Part shown: positions 42,907-50,994 of the stretch, piece by piece | How positions within the stretch are numbered: the first letter of the stretch is position 1 | Layout: each line of letters begins with the position of its first letter | DNA from: Bacteroidota bacterium | GTDB lineage: Bacteria > Bacteroidota > Bacteroidia > Bacteroidales > Paludibacteraceae | DNA: 64,000 nucleotides | NCBI GenBank assembly: GCA_023391625.1 | Contig: JAEWAN010000006.1 | Location: 62,001 to 126,000 of the forward strand | Direction: 5' to 3' | The notes under the pieces: generated by a model | Told to the model about the DNA's origin: nothing | The model's database searches: none | Seen by the model: the letters and a program-made list of their open reading frames with translations, nothing else | Translations under genes and position numbers: made by a program

Positions 42907-43704
42907 CTAATTACGGATTTCTCCTCCCCCGAACACACAAGAACCCACAATCACAAACTTACGTGTATAATCTACGTTTTCAGTAAGCACCCGGTTACGT
43001 CCGTCGTTAAACCCACCAAAAACATTACTTAAATGTAATTCCACATTCCAGGTTTCCGGAATATAAATAGTAATTCCCCCAAACACGGCATTCACTTCCA
43101 ACTCCGTCACTCCCTCCGGCAAATTTGTTTTTCTAAGATCCAGCACAATATTTCCAAAAACGGCATTCACTTCCCCACCATGAAATTCAGGATCCAAAAC
43201 AATTTCCTCGACATTCGCAAAAACACTGTTCTTATCCAGCCCGGAACGATGCGCATCCTTATTCCTGTGATATTCCTTATGCCGGTTAGGATTCGAAGAA
43301 GTTTCTGAAACATAACCAATAAGCTGTTGTTTAGGACGAACCAGGACATAAATCAATATAAGTATGCCTCCTACAATCAATAAAACCGGCCAGTAAGTCC
43401 GTGTAAAATCACTTTCAACCCAAAAGAACATATCCGGATATGAATTTGCCAAACGAGGAAAAAGAAAAAATACTCCGATGGAAATTAAAGCCAAGCCATT
43501 AAAAATATGCCGGTGAAACATACTGCAAAGACCGAGCACGACCAGCACCATCTGCCAGGAGAACAACACATGCTTTAAACCTCCCTCCATAAGCCCTGAA
43601 TTAAATGCCAGAAACAGTACTCCGGCAATAATAAGGAGTATACCAAAAATGAACCCGGGTTTCCGTGAAGTGCGATGCCGCATTACTTTATCTTCTTTTT
43701 TCAT
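42907..43704 (-). CDS. LiaF-like membrane protein (cell-wall-active antibiotics response domain)
   Basis: A 265-residue protein with four N-terminal hydrophobic helices (within about 15-120, LiaF TM-like). Its C-terminal part (about 160-265) is a LiaF C-terminal beta-helix-like domain with the repeats VNAVFGNIVLDLR and VNAVFGGITIYIPE and LSNVFGGFND. In Firmicutes LiaF restrains the LiaRS envelope-stress system. ATG 43704 is preferred over an upstream in-frame start at 43761 because it gives a basic cytosolic N-terminus directly before the first helix. Next on the strand is the membrane LytTR regulator, a plausible signalling partner; no histidine kinase is adjacent. Confidence 0.85.
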   Translation of the reverse strand: MKKEDKVMRHRTSRKPGFIFGILLIIAGVLFLAFNSGLMEGGLKHVLFSWQMVLVVLGLCSMFHRHIFNGLALISIGVFFLFPRLANSYPDMFFWVESDFTRTYWPVLLIVGGILILIYVLVRPKQQLIGYVSETSSNPNRHKEYHRNKDAHRSGLDKNSVFANVEEIVLDPEFHGGEVNAVFGNIVLDLRKTNLPEGVTELEVNAVFGGITIYIPETWNVELHLSNVFGGFNDGRNRVLTENVDYTRKFVIVGSCVFGGGEIRN

Positions 43705-43871
43705 AATTACGTTATTTACATTTACAATAAACATTAAAATAGATTCAATTTCATGAAACAAAAATAAGACAACAACGGCACGCCATGCAACATGAAATCG
43801 ATGAATGTATTATATTTCCCGACAAATAAGACCCGGTTCACACACACGAAGAGATTTATTTTTCAAATATA

Positions 43872-43905
43872 TAAAAAAACCCGGTAAACAAAATGCTCAC
43901 CGGGT
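43872..43905 (-). terminator. Terminator of efp
   Basis: Reverse strand ACCCGGT (43905-43899) pairs with ACCGGGT (43885-43879) around a loop, followed by a T-run (A-run 43873-43879 on the forward strand). Confidence 0.75.
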
Positions 43906-43936
43906 CCGACACTTTTATTTTAAAAGTAATCTTGAG

Positions 43937-44503
43937 TTATGCTTTTACACGTTCTACATATGAACCATCCCGCGTATCTACTTTTATCATCTCGCCTTCA
44001 TTAATAAACAAAGGAACACGTACTGTAGCGCCAGTTTCAACAGTAGCAGGTTTTGTGGCATTAGTAGCAGTATCACCTTTCAATCCCGGTTCGGTATATG
44101 TAACCAACAAAGCTACCTGAACAGGAAGGTCAACATATAATACTGTTTCAGATCCGGCATGTACAACAACTTCCACATTCATTCCTTCTTTAAGAAAATC
44201 AACTCCGTTGATTTGTTCTTTAGCAATAGGAATTTGTTCAAATGTTTCGTTGTTCATAAAATTATATCCCATATCATCCTGATACAGATATTGGTATTCA
44301 CGACGTTCAATACGAACTTCATCAATTTTTACACCGGCATTGAAAGTTTTATCCAACGTACGTCCGGTTACAACATTTTTCAGTTTTGTGCGGACAAACG
44401 CAGCTCCCTTACCAGGTTTTACATGAAGAAATTCTGTAACGAAATAATATTGACCATCAAGCTCAATACACATCCCATTTTTAATATCTGCTGTAGTAGC
44501 CAT
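43937..44503 (-). CDS. efp: Translation elongation factor P
   Basis: A 188-residue factor that rescues ribosomes stalled at polyproline. Three beta-barrel domains are seen. The modification loop HVKPGKGAAFVRTK (27-40) places Lys32 at the tip position that other bacteria modify. Domain III holds PVQVALLVTYTEPGLKGDTA, with the conserved PGLKGDTA, and ends VPLFINEGEMIKVDTRDGSYVERV. Length is normal. The gene has its own consensus promoter and terminator. Confidence 0.97.
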   Translation of the reverse strand: MATTADIKNGMCIELDGQYYFVTEFLHVKPGKGAAFVRTKLKNVVTGRTLDKTFNAGVKIDEVRIERREYQYLYQDDMGYNFMNNETFEQIPIAKEQINGVDFLKEGMNVEVVVHAGSETVLYVDLPVQVALLVTYTEPGLKGDTATNATKPATVETGATVRVPLFINEGEMIKVDTRDGSYVERVKA

Positions 44504-44541
44504 ATAATATATTCTGTTTTAATGATTTTTATTAAGAGGCA

Positions 44542-44572
44542 CAAAAATAACGATTTTCTTTTAAAATCACAA
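44542..44572 (-). promoter_or_regulatory. Promoter of efp
   Basis: Reverse strand TTG (44572-44570), 20-base spacer, TATTTTTG (44549-44542), 39 bases before the start codon. Confidence 0.75.
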
Positions 44573-44721
44573 ATGGTGCGTTAGCGAATGAAAAGAAGTG
44601 AAGGGCAGAACACTAATTATTCATAAAAATAAATTGAAGAAATTTTTCCCTATTTGTATTATTCGTATCTTTGCACGTCTTAAAAAAAGTAGAATTTCAA
44701 TCTATTAAAAATAAAAGTAAT

Positions 44722-45663
44722 ATGTCAAAAGTAACCGTAGTAGGCGCCGGAAACGTAGGTGCCACATGTGCAAACGTTCTTGCTTTCAATGAAGTAGCAG
44801 ACGAAGTAGTAATGTTAGATGTAAAAGAAGGTGTATCAGAAGGCAAAGCATTGGATATGTTCCAAACTGCCGGACTGTTAGGTTTTGACTCTAAAATCAT
44901 TGGTTGCACTAATGATTACAGCCAAACAGCCAATTCTGACGTTGTTGTAATTACTTCAGGTATTCCACGTAAACCAGGTATGACCCGTGAAGAATTGATC
45001 GGTGTTAATGCTGGTATCGTAAAAAGCGTTGCTGAAAACATTCTTAAATATTCTCCAAACGCAATCTTGCTTATCGTAAGTAACCCTATGGATACTATGA
45101 CTTACTTGGCATTGAAAGCTACCGGACTTCCTAAAAACAGAGTTATCGGTATGGGTGGAGCATTGGACAGCTCTCGTTTCAAATGCTATTTAAGCAAAGC
45201 TTTAAATGCAAACACTTGCGAATTGGAAGGACTTGTTATCGGTGGCCACGGTGATACAACTATGATTCCTTTAACTCGCTTCGCTACTTACAAAGGACGT
45301 CCGGTAAGCGAATTGTTAGACAAAGAAACTTTAGACAAAGTTGTTGCAGACACTATGGTAGGTGGTGCTACATTAACCGGCTTACTTGGAACTTCTGCAT
45401 GGTATGCTCCGGGAGCAGCTGCAGCTTATGTTGTTGAATCTATTATTCACAACCAAAAGAAAATCATTCCTAGCTGTGCTTACCTTGAAGGAGAATACGG
45501 ACAGAACGATATCTGTATAGGTGTTCCTGCTGTTATCGGCAAAAACGGTATCGAAGAAATCGTTGATTATAAATTAAATGCCGAAGAAAAAGCATTGTTT
45601 GAAAAGAGCGCCGCTGCAGTTCGCAAAACTAACGATATCCTAAAAGAAATCAATGTTTTGTAA
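44722..45663 (+). CDS. mdh: Malate dehydrogenase (LDH-like)
   Basis: A 313-residue NAD-dependent enzyme interconverting malate and oxaloacetate. It opens with MSKVTVVGAGNVGATCA (Rossmann motif, 7-12 in GAGNVG). The mobile-loop arginines in SGIPRKPGMTREEL (the Arg pattern of malate rather than lactate dehydrogenase) and the proton-relay His in GGHGDTTMIP (about 175) are present. The frame runs to 44671 upstream, but the -7 box TATCTTTG (44666-44673) lies in that region, so ATG 44722 is the start. In this organism it probably works in the reductive fumarate branch. Confidence 0.95.
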   Translation: MSKVTVVGAGNVGATCANVLAFNEVADEVVMLDVKEGVSEGKALDMFQTAGLLGFDSKIIGCTNDYSQTANSDVVVITSGIPRKPGMTREELIGVNAGIVKSVAENILKYSPNAILLIVSNPMDTMTYLALKATGLPKNRVIGMGGALDSSRFKCYLSKALNANTCELEGLVIGGHGDTTMIPLTRFATYKGRPVSELLDKETLDKVVADTMVGGATLTGLLGTSAWYAPGAAAAYVVESIIHNQKKIIPSCAYLEGEYGQNDICIGVPAVIGKNGIEEIVDYKLNAEEKALFEKSAAAVRKTNDILKEINVL

Positions 45664-45688
45664 TTAAACTGTTACAATAACAAATAAG

Positions 45689-45723
45689 AAAGAGCGGATT
45701 ATTAAACTAATCCGCTCTTTTTC
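45689..45723 (+). terminator. Intrinsic terminator of mdh
   Basis: AAAGAGCGGATTA (45689-45701) pairs with TAATCCGCTCTTT (45708-45720), loop TTAAAC, then TT. Thirteen paired bases with no mismatch. Confidence 0.9.
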
Positions 45724-45799
45724 ATAAAAAAACCTTATCTTTACAAATATTTCAAAATATACACTTTATTTGAAAAAAAATTCTTACTTTTGTAGAGAT

Positions 45800-45811
45800 T
45801 ACAAATTTGTA
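45800..45811. promoter_or_regulatory. Palindromic box in the perR leader (candidate autoregulatory site)
   Basis: TACAAATTTGTA is perfectly palindromic and followed by TTATAATT (45812-45819), resembling the half-site of a Fur/PerR box. It lies 7 bases downstream of a -7-like TACTTTTG (45785-45792) and 15 bases before the start codon, an ideal place for self-repression. The match to PerR consensus is partial. Confidence 0.5.
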
Positions 45812-45825
45812 TTATAATTTATCAG

Positions 45826-46251
45826 ATGTTTATGTATAATTTTACCCAAACCCACCAATACCTTGTACAACATTCCATTAAGCCATCAGTACAACGTACG
45901 GCTATTATGGATTTTATGCTGAAAAATAAAATTCATCCTTCTGTAGATGAAATCTACATGGCTCTAAGCCCGGAAATGCCTACATTATCAAAAACAACCG
46001 TATATAACACGCTTAGCCTGTTTGTGGAGAAAGGTGCAGTACGTATGTTGACAATTGACGAAAAAAACACCCGTTACGACATAGACCTTTCTGCTCATGC
46101 CCACTTTATATGCCGGAAATGCGGTAAAGTACATGATATTTTCAATCTCAGACCAGAAGCATTCCAGCTACCGGAAAAGCCCAACTTTACAATCGACACT
46201 GTAGAGATATCATATACAGGCGTTTGCGAGAATTGCCAATCACTGAATTAA
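45826..46251 (+). CDS. perR: PerR-type Fur-family peroxide sensor
   Basis: A 141-residue Fur-family repressor: winged-helix DNA-binding domain (about 8-85: KPSVQRTAIMDFML, TLSKTTVYNTLSLFVEKG) and a metal-binding dimerisation domain. The structural zinc site is CRKC (96-99) and CENC (134-137). The regulatory residues of Bacillus PerR (His37, Asp85, His91, His93, Asp104) are found at the same numbers here: H37, D85, H91, H93 and D104. That supports Fe-dependent peroxide sensing by histidine oxidation. Its own leader has a palindromic box. A perfect 16-bp hairpin terminator follows. The start may be Met3 (45832). Confidence 0.85.
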   Translation: MFMYNFTQTHQYLVQHSIKPSVQRTAIMDFMLKNKIHPSVDEIYMALSPEMPTLSKTTVYNTLSLFVEKGAVRMLTIDEKNTRYDIDLSAHAHFICRKCGKVHDIFNLRPEAFQLPEKPNFTIDTVEISYTGVCENCQSLN

Positions 46252-46270
46252 GCTATAATCATTATGAAAT

Positions 46271-46305
46271 AAGAAAAAAGTACACTTATAGTGTACTTTT
46301 TTCTT
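46271..46305 (+). terminator. Terminator of perR, overlapping the next promoter region
   Basis: AAGAAAAAAGTACACT (46271-46286) pairs perfectly with AGTGTACTTTTTTCTT (46290-46305), loop TAT. A -7-like TATTTTTG (46305-46312) for the downstream gene begins at its last base, so hairpin and upstream promoter region coincide. Confidence 0.8.
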
Positions 46306-46364
46306 ATTTTTGCATTTAATAAACTAAGAATCAATTATTTTCGGATAGCGGATATAATTACATT

Positions 46365-47651
46365 ATGATGAAAAAAATATTTGTAGGGCTATTAGTTCTC
46401 TCTTTCTCATTAACTGTTACGGCTCAGGAAAAAATAAAAAAAGGATTCGGATTTGGAGCTATACCTGCTGTTTCCTACGATTCCGACCTCGGCTTTCAAT
46501 ACGGCGCCATTGTAAACCTCTACCACTATGGGGACGGAAGCCGATATCCGCAATATAACCATTCTTTATACCTGGAATATTCCCGCTATACCAAAGGAAG
46601 CGGAATAGCCCGTATTATGTATGACTCTGACAAACTGATTCCTAATGTAAGGATCACGGCAGACGTCAGTTACCTGACGGACAGAGCCATGGACTTCTAT
46701 GGATTTAACGGTTATCAAAGTGTATATAATGCTGATTTATTAAATGATAAAGCAACCCGCTTTTTTTATAAAAATGACAGGAATATGTTCCGCGCCAAAG
46801 CCGATTTCCAAGGGAAATTCGGGAAAAGCAACTTCGGTTGGGTGGCCGGATACAGTTTCTATCATTTTGATATGAACAGCCTTGATTACAAACGCCTGGG
46901 AGTGGATCATCAGGAAAAGACTTTATATGAATTGTACCAGGATTGGGGATTGATACAACCGGGCGAAGCACGTGGAGGAAGCATTAATTACCTGAAAGTA
47001 GGTGCTAAGTACGATTCACGTGACCAGTTAGCCTCTCCCATGAAGGGGATCTGGACGGAAATCGTAGTACAGTCTGCTCCTAAATTCATGAATAAAACTT
47101 ATCCTCATACCAAATTCGCAGTAATACACCGCCAGTACTTTACGCTCATTCCACGTGACATGTCCATTGCTTACCGCATAGACTACCAAATGACGTTAGG
47201 CAACGACCACGTTCCTTATTATGCCCAACCGCTGGTTATCACGAGCTTTCTTACCGCAGCTTACTCCCAGGGACTGGGAGGTAAAACATCATTACGGGGT
47301 GTACTGCGCAACCGGGTTGTAGGCGATGCATTTGCCTTCGGTAACTTTGAATGGCGCTGGAAATTTGTCCGCTTTACCTTGTGGAAACAAAATTTCTATA
47401 TTGGAACAAACGTATTTTTTGACACGGGCATTATATTAAAACCTATCAAAACGGACCTATCAAATGTACCTGAAGAAGATCGTGAAAAATATTTCAACAC
47501 ATATGAAAAAGGTAAATTTCACTCTACCTTAGGTGCGGGGCTGAAAATAGGATGGAATGAAAACTTCGTCATATCGGCTGATGTAGGTAAAGCGCTGAAC
47601 AAACAGGACGGCAACATAGGATTTTACATTGGGCTGAATTACTTATTCTAA
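46365..47651 (+). CDS. Omp85/BamA-TamA-like outer-membrane barrel without visible POTRA
   Basis: A 428-residue exported protein. The signal peptide (about 1-21, ending TAQ) leads into a beta-barrel resembling the C-terminal bacterial-surface-antigen barrel. Segments include GFGFGAIPAVSYDSDLGFQYG and INYLKVGAKYDSRDQLASPMKG. GKTSLRGVLRNRVVGDAFAFGNFEWRWKF corresponds to the loop-6 xRGY region and following strand of Omp85 proteins. It ends GFYIGLNYLF with terminal Phe. There is no POTRA or patatin-like domain, so it is a minimal barrel of unknown cargo. Met2 at 46368 is an equally possible start. The GT2 gene follows after 66 bases. Confidence 0.78.
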   Translation: MMKKIFVGLLVLSFSLTVTAQEKIKKGFGFGAIPAVSYDSDLGFQYGAIVNLYHYGDGSRYPQYNHSLYLEYSRYTKGSGIARIMYDSDKLIPNVRITADVSYLTDRAMDFYGFNGYQSVYNADLLNDKATRFFYKNDRNMFRAKADFQGKFGKSNFGWVAGYSFYHFDMNSLDYKRLGVDHQEKTLYELYQDWGLIQPGEARGGSINYLKVGAKYDSRDQLASPMKGIWTEIVVQSAPKFMNKTYPHTKFAVIHRQYFTLIPRDMSIAYRIDYQMTLGNDHVPYYAQPLVITSFLTAAYSQGLGGKTSLRGVLRNRVVGDAFAFGNFEWRWKFVRFTLWKQNFYIGTNVFFDTGIILKPIKTDLSNVPEEDREKYFNTYEKGKFHSTLGAGLKIGWNENFVISADVGKALNKQDGNIGFYIGLNYLF

Positions 47652-47717
47652 GCCCTGCGTCTGTCAGGTTTCCAAATTATCTTTACCGCAAAACAAATAA
47701 ACTTTATAATTAAAACC

Positions 47718-48818
47718 ATGTGGTTAACCATACCTGCTACAATTCTGGTTGCTTTCTACATCATGCTTATCCGGATATTCCGCACCGGTTGGAAAGGCAT
47801 GGACTACTTCCAACCACGACTAAGCGATATGGATTATGAAGAGATACAGGTATCCGTTATCGTCACCTGTAAAAATGAGGAACAACACCTTCCGGAACTT
47901 ATCAAAAAATTACAGGCACAGAGCTATCAAAAATTTGAATTGGTTTTAGTAAACGACCACTCTGAGGATCGGACTGTCGCCATTATGCAACAAGCTTCGG
48001 CTTTATTTTCTTCATTCATCTACGTAGAAGCAAAAGCACAAGGAAAAAAGAAAGCACTTGCAGAAGGCATAAACGCCTGTTCCGGCAACCTGATAATCAT
48101 CACTGATGCTGACTGCCAACCCCCTAAGAGATGGATTGAAACAATCATTAAATTTCAGACTGAAAGCCCGTCAGACCTTATTATCTGTCCGGTTAAATTA
48201 AAGGGAGAAAAGAAGGTATTCTCTATCTTACAACAATTTGAATTCACAAGCCTGGTAGCTTCCGGAGCAGGGGCAGCAGGAGCTCACTTTCCCATCCTAT
48301 GCAATGCGGCGAATCTGGCATTCACAAAAAAAGCCTGGATAGAAAGTATAAAAGATTTAAAGAATGAGGAACAATCCGGAGATGATATTTTTTTACTACA
48401 AAGTATAAAAAAACGAAAAGGCATTATCCGCTTTCTAAAATCGACACAGGCTTTTACAGTAACTGAACCAGCTCCTAACCTGAAAGCGTTTTTCAGACAG
48501 CGTCGCCGATGGGCTGGGAAATCAACGGCATATAGCGACCCACAACTTATTTTCACAGCCTGTACGGTACTGGGCATCAGCTTGACGCAATTAGCTCTGC
48601 TAATCGGCGGATGTTTCAACATCTTATACCTCTACCTGTACCTGTTTTTCTTTTTAATTAAATACTGGACAGACCTAAGATTTTTAAGTGAAGTTTCAGA
48701 TTTTTTTTCCTTACCTTCCGTTCCGGTCTATTCTTTCCTGTTATCGGCGATTTATCCGTTTTATATCGCACTTACAGGAATATCCGCCCTTTTATTTAAA
48801 CCGAAAAAATGGAAATAA
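47718..48818 (+). CDS. Family 2 glycosyltransferase, membrane-associated
   Basis: A 366-residue GT2 enzyme. One N-terminal membrane helix (about 2-18) is followed by a GT-A domain. Its signatures are VSVIVTCKNEEQHLPELI (about 44-61), VNDHSEDRT (about 75-83), the metal-binding DADCQPP (about 121-127), and the QRRRWAGKS segment (about 259-267), which corresponds to the Q/RxxRW product-binding motif of processive or polyprenyl-type GT2 enzymes. Two to three C-terminal helices (about 275-360) anchor it. The donor and acceptor are unknown. It converges on the Rieske-like lipoprotein gene with no spacing. Confidence 0.88.
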   Translation: MWLTIPATILVAFYIMLIRIFRTGWKGMDYFQPRLSDMDYEEIQVSVIVTCKNEEQHLPELIKKLQAQSYQKFELVLVNDHSEDRTVAIMQQASALFSSFIYVEAKAQGKKKALAEGINACSGNLIIITDADCQPPKRWIETIIKFQTESPSDLIICPVKLKGEKKVFSILQQFEFTSLVASGAGAAGAHFPILCNAANLAFTKKAWIESIKDLKNEEQSGDDIFLLQSIKKRKGIIRFLKSTQAFTVTEPAPNLKAFFRQRRRWAGKSTAYSDPQLIFTACTVLGISLTQLALLIGGCFNILYLYLYLFFFLIKYWTDLRFLSEVSDFFSLPSVPVYSFLLSAIYPFYIALTGISALLFKPKKWK

Positions 48819-49295
48819 TCAGTTGAAAACACGCAGTATATCTGCCCCTTGCCCGGTAATCAGCGAAGTATGATAACGCTTCAAATGCTGGGTAGCCGGT
48901 CCTTTTTCCAACATCCCAAAACCATAGGCAAGATCAAAAGAAGAACCGCATTTCTCGCAGACAGCATGAAGTCCTAATGAATCCGGATATACTTTCACGC
49001 TTGGATCTTTCTCATAAGTGCACGTCATATCATATGCACAATACTCAGACTCAATACTGATATTGACAAGTATTCCTCCGTAACCGATACGGTAAGCTCC
49101 TGCATATTCATCGATCTTTTCAAAAGTTCGGTACTGTAATGGAGCTTTAAAGTCAATATAGTGGGAGGTCAGGTTCAGAGCAAGGCTTACCGGAGCATCG
49201 GGGAAAGGTTCATATTCCCTGTTACATGCCTGAAATCCCAATATCGGCAAGAAAAACAAACATACATAAAGCAAGTGCTTACGTTTCATCTGCAA
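48819..49295 (-). CDS. Small Rieske-like lipoprotein with four cysteines
   Basis: A 158-residue exported lipoprotein: signal with lipobox FQAC (Cys24). The mature part ends in a Rieske-like arrangement: CAYDMTC (86-92), CEKCGSSFD (113-121) and GPATQHLKRY (132-141). Real Rieske proteins have CxH and CPCHGSxFD ligands; here both His positions are replaced, leaving Cys86, Cys92, Cys113 and Cys116. The fold is kept (GSSFD, GPATxxLxxY) but the metal ligands are not standard. It ends directly next to the glycosyltransferase stop. The upstream aldo/keto reductase gene lies 24 bases away on the same strand. The start could also be Met3 (49289). Confidence 0.72.
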   Translation of the reverse strand: MQMKRKHLLYVCLFFLPILGFQACNREYEPFPDAPVSLALNLTSHYIDFKAPLQYRTFEKIDEYAGAYRIGYGGILVNISIESEYCAYDMTCTYEKDPSVKVYPDSLGLHAVCEKCGSSFDLAYGFGMLEKGPATQHLKRYHTSLITGQGADILRVFN

Positions 49296-49319
49296 TATAT
49301 AAAATTATCAGGCATTTAT

Positions 49320-50312
49320 TCAGCCTAACGTATTGATAAGCTCCAGTTCTTCCTGACTAAAAGAAAGATTATTTAAAGCCTCGATATTATCTTTCAACTG
49401 TTTTACCGAGCTCGTTCCTATAATAACCGAACAAATATCATCCGTTCGCAAACACCATGACAAAGCCATCTGAGCCAGTGTTTGCCCACGTCCGGCCGCT
49501 ATCTCGTTCAAACGTTTTATCTTGGCAACCACTTCCGGAGTAACCTGCTCTCTTTTCAGGAAACCGTAACTGTGGGCTGCCCTGGAATTTTCCGGTATAC
49601 CATGGAGATATTTGTCGCTTAACAGACCTTGTGCCAAAGGAGAAAAGGCAATCACCCCTACCCCTTCTTTCTTAGCCAAAGGTAAAATATCATCTTCTAT
49701 CTGCCGGGTTAGAATATTATAACGGTACTGGTTAATAAGACAAGGAGTCCCATTACGGCGCAAAATTTCATAAGCTTCTTTAGCTTTATCTTCCGGATAC
49801 TTTGATATACCCACATAAAGGGCTTTTCCTTGTTTCACCGCATCAGACAATGCCCCCATAGTTTCTTCCAATGGAGTTTCCGGGTCATAACGATGCGAAT
49901 AGAAAATATCCACATAATCCAACCCCATCCGGCTAAGGCTCTGATTTAAGCTGCTAATCAAATATTTACGTGATCCGCCATTACCATAAGGTCCCATCCA
50001 CATATCATGTCCGGCTTTAGTACTGATAATCAGTTCATCCCGATATGAAGCAAAATGAGTTTTCAGTATTTTACCGAAATTACGTTCAGCACTACCGTAA
50101 GGAGTCCCGTAATTATTAGCAAGGTCAAAATGGGTAATACCATGATCAAAGGCATAAGTAAGCATATTCAAAGCTTCCTGTGCATCATCCACATCTCCGA
50201 AATTATGCCACAAGCCGAGAGAAACCTGAGGCAGTTTAAGACCGCTTTTACCGCAAAAACGATAACCTACAGACTGATTATAACGATTTTCAGAAGGAAT
50301 ATAAGAGACCAT
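49320..50312 (-). CDS. Aldo/keto reductase, YghZ-like
   Basis: A 330-residue TIM-barrel NADPH oxidoreductase. The catalytic tetrad is readable: Asp (ITHFDLANNYG, about 58-68), Tyr (in NNYG), Lys (LIISTKAGHDMW) and His (DIFYSHRYDPETPLEETMGAL). The C-terminal cofactor-binding SVIIGTSSVKQLKDNIEAL is intact. The N-terminal GYRFCGKSGLKLPQVSLGLWHNFG is close to YghZ/GprA, L-glyceraldehyde-3-phosphate reductases that detoxify aldehydes. Exact substrate is not known. Neighbour lemA is 38 bases upstream on the same strand. Confidence 0.88.
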   Translation of the reverse strand: MVSYIPSENRYNQSVGYRFCGKSGLKLPQVSLGLWHNFGDVDDAQEALNMLTYAFDHGITHFDLANNYGTPYGSAERNFGKILKTHFASYRDELIISTKAGHDMWMGPYGNGGSRKYLISSLNQSLSRMGLDYVDIFYSHRYDPETPLEETMGALSDAVKQGKALYVGISKYPEDKAKEAYEILRRNGTPCLINQYRYNILTRQIEDDILPLAKKEGVGVIAFSPLAQGLLSDKYLHGIPENSRAAHSYGFLKREQVTPEVVAKIKRLNEIAAGRGQTLAQMALSWCLRTDDICSVIIGTSSVKQLKDNIEALNNLSFSQEELELINTLG

Positions 50313-50350
50313 GGCTTAGCTATTCTTAGATTAAAACTATATTATTTTTA

Positions 50351-50941
50351 TTAGAACTGTACCTGTGGAGCCTGAGCCGCACCTGCTGCTGCTTCAAAAT
50401 AAGGTTTCTTTTCAAATCCGAACATAGAAGCTATAATACTACGTGGGAAACGGCGAATACTTGCATTATATCCTTTTGCCATTTCATTGAAACGTCCACG
50501 TTCCACAGCAATGCGGTTTTCCGTACCTTCCAGTTGAGACTGCAACTCACGGAAATTCTGGTTGGCCTTCAAGTCCGGATAGTTTTCCGTAATCATCAGC
50601 AAGCGCCCCAAAGCAGAGCTTAAATCTCCTTGTGCAGCCTGATATTCCTGTAATGCTTCCGGAGTCAACTGATCCGGATTCACGGTAACCTGTGTGGCAC
50701 GAGCCCGAGCAGCAACAACACCTTCCAGCGTTTCACTCTCGTGGTCAGCATACCCTTTGACCGTTGCAACCAAATTAGGAATCAAATCCGCACGACGTTG
50801 ATACTGGCTCTCTACATTAGCCCACTGAGCAGAGACAGCTTCCTCGGCAGATACCAAGCCATTATAAGTACCGACACCCCATAATACGATAACTGCTAAT
50901 ACAGCTAAAACGACAATAAGAACTACTGAACTTTTCTTCAT
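50351..50941 (-). CDS. lemA: LemA-family protein
   Basis: A 196-residue membrane-anchored protein with one N-terminal helix (about 5-24) and a mainly helical soluble domain. The family segments are TYNGLVSAEEAVSAQWANVE, YQRRADLIPNLVATVKGYADHE, RATQVTVNPDQL and the C-terminal IASMFGFEKKPYFEA. The frame is open to 51001, but the Met at 50941 gives the normal MKKSS start directly before the helix. LemA and TPM proteins often occur together, as here: the TPM gene is 53 bases upstream. The role of LemA is not settled. Confidence 0.92.
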   Translation of the reverse strand: MKKSSVVLIVVLAVLAVIVLWGVGTYNGLVSAEEAVSAQWANVESQYQRRADLIPNLVATVKGYADHESETLEGVVAARARATQVTVNPDQLTPEALQEYQAAQGDLSSALGRLLMITENYPDLKANQNFRELQSQLEGTENRIAVERGRFNEMAKGYNASIRRFPRSIIASMFGFEKKPYFEAAAGAAQAPQVQF

Positions 50942-50994
50942 TTTATTTCTATTTATAAGTTTGTTTTCTATTTTTCTAAAATATGCTTGCGGCA

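Noticed and set aside
44671..44721. 17-residue extension of the mdh frame
   Set aside because: The -7 box TATCTTTG lies at 44666-44673, so this part is 5' leader; homologues start at MSKVTVVGAG.
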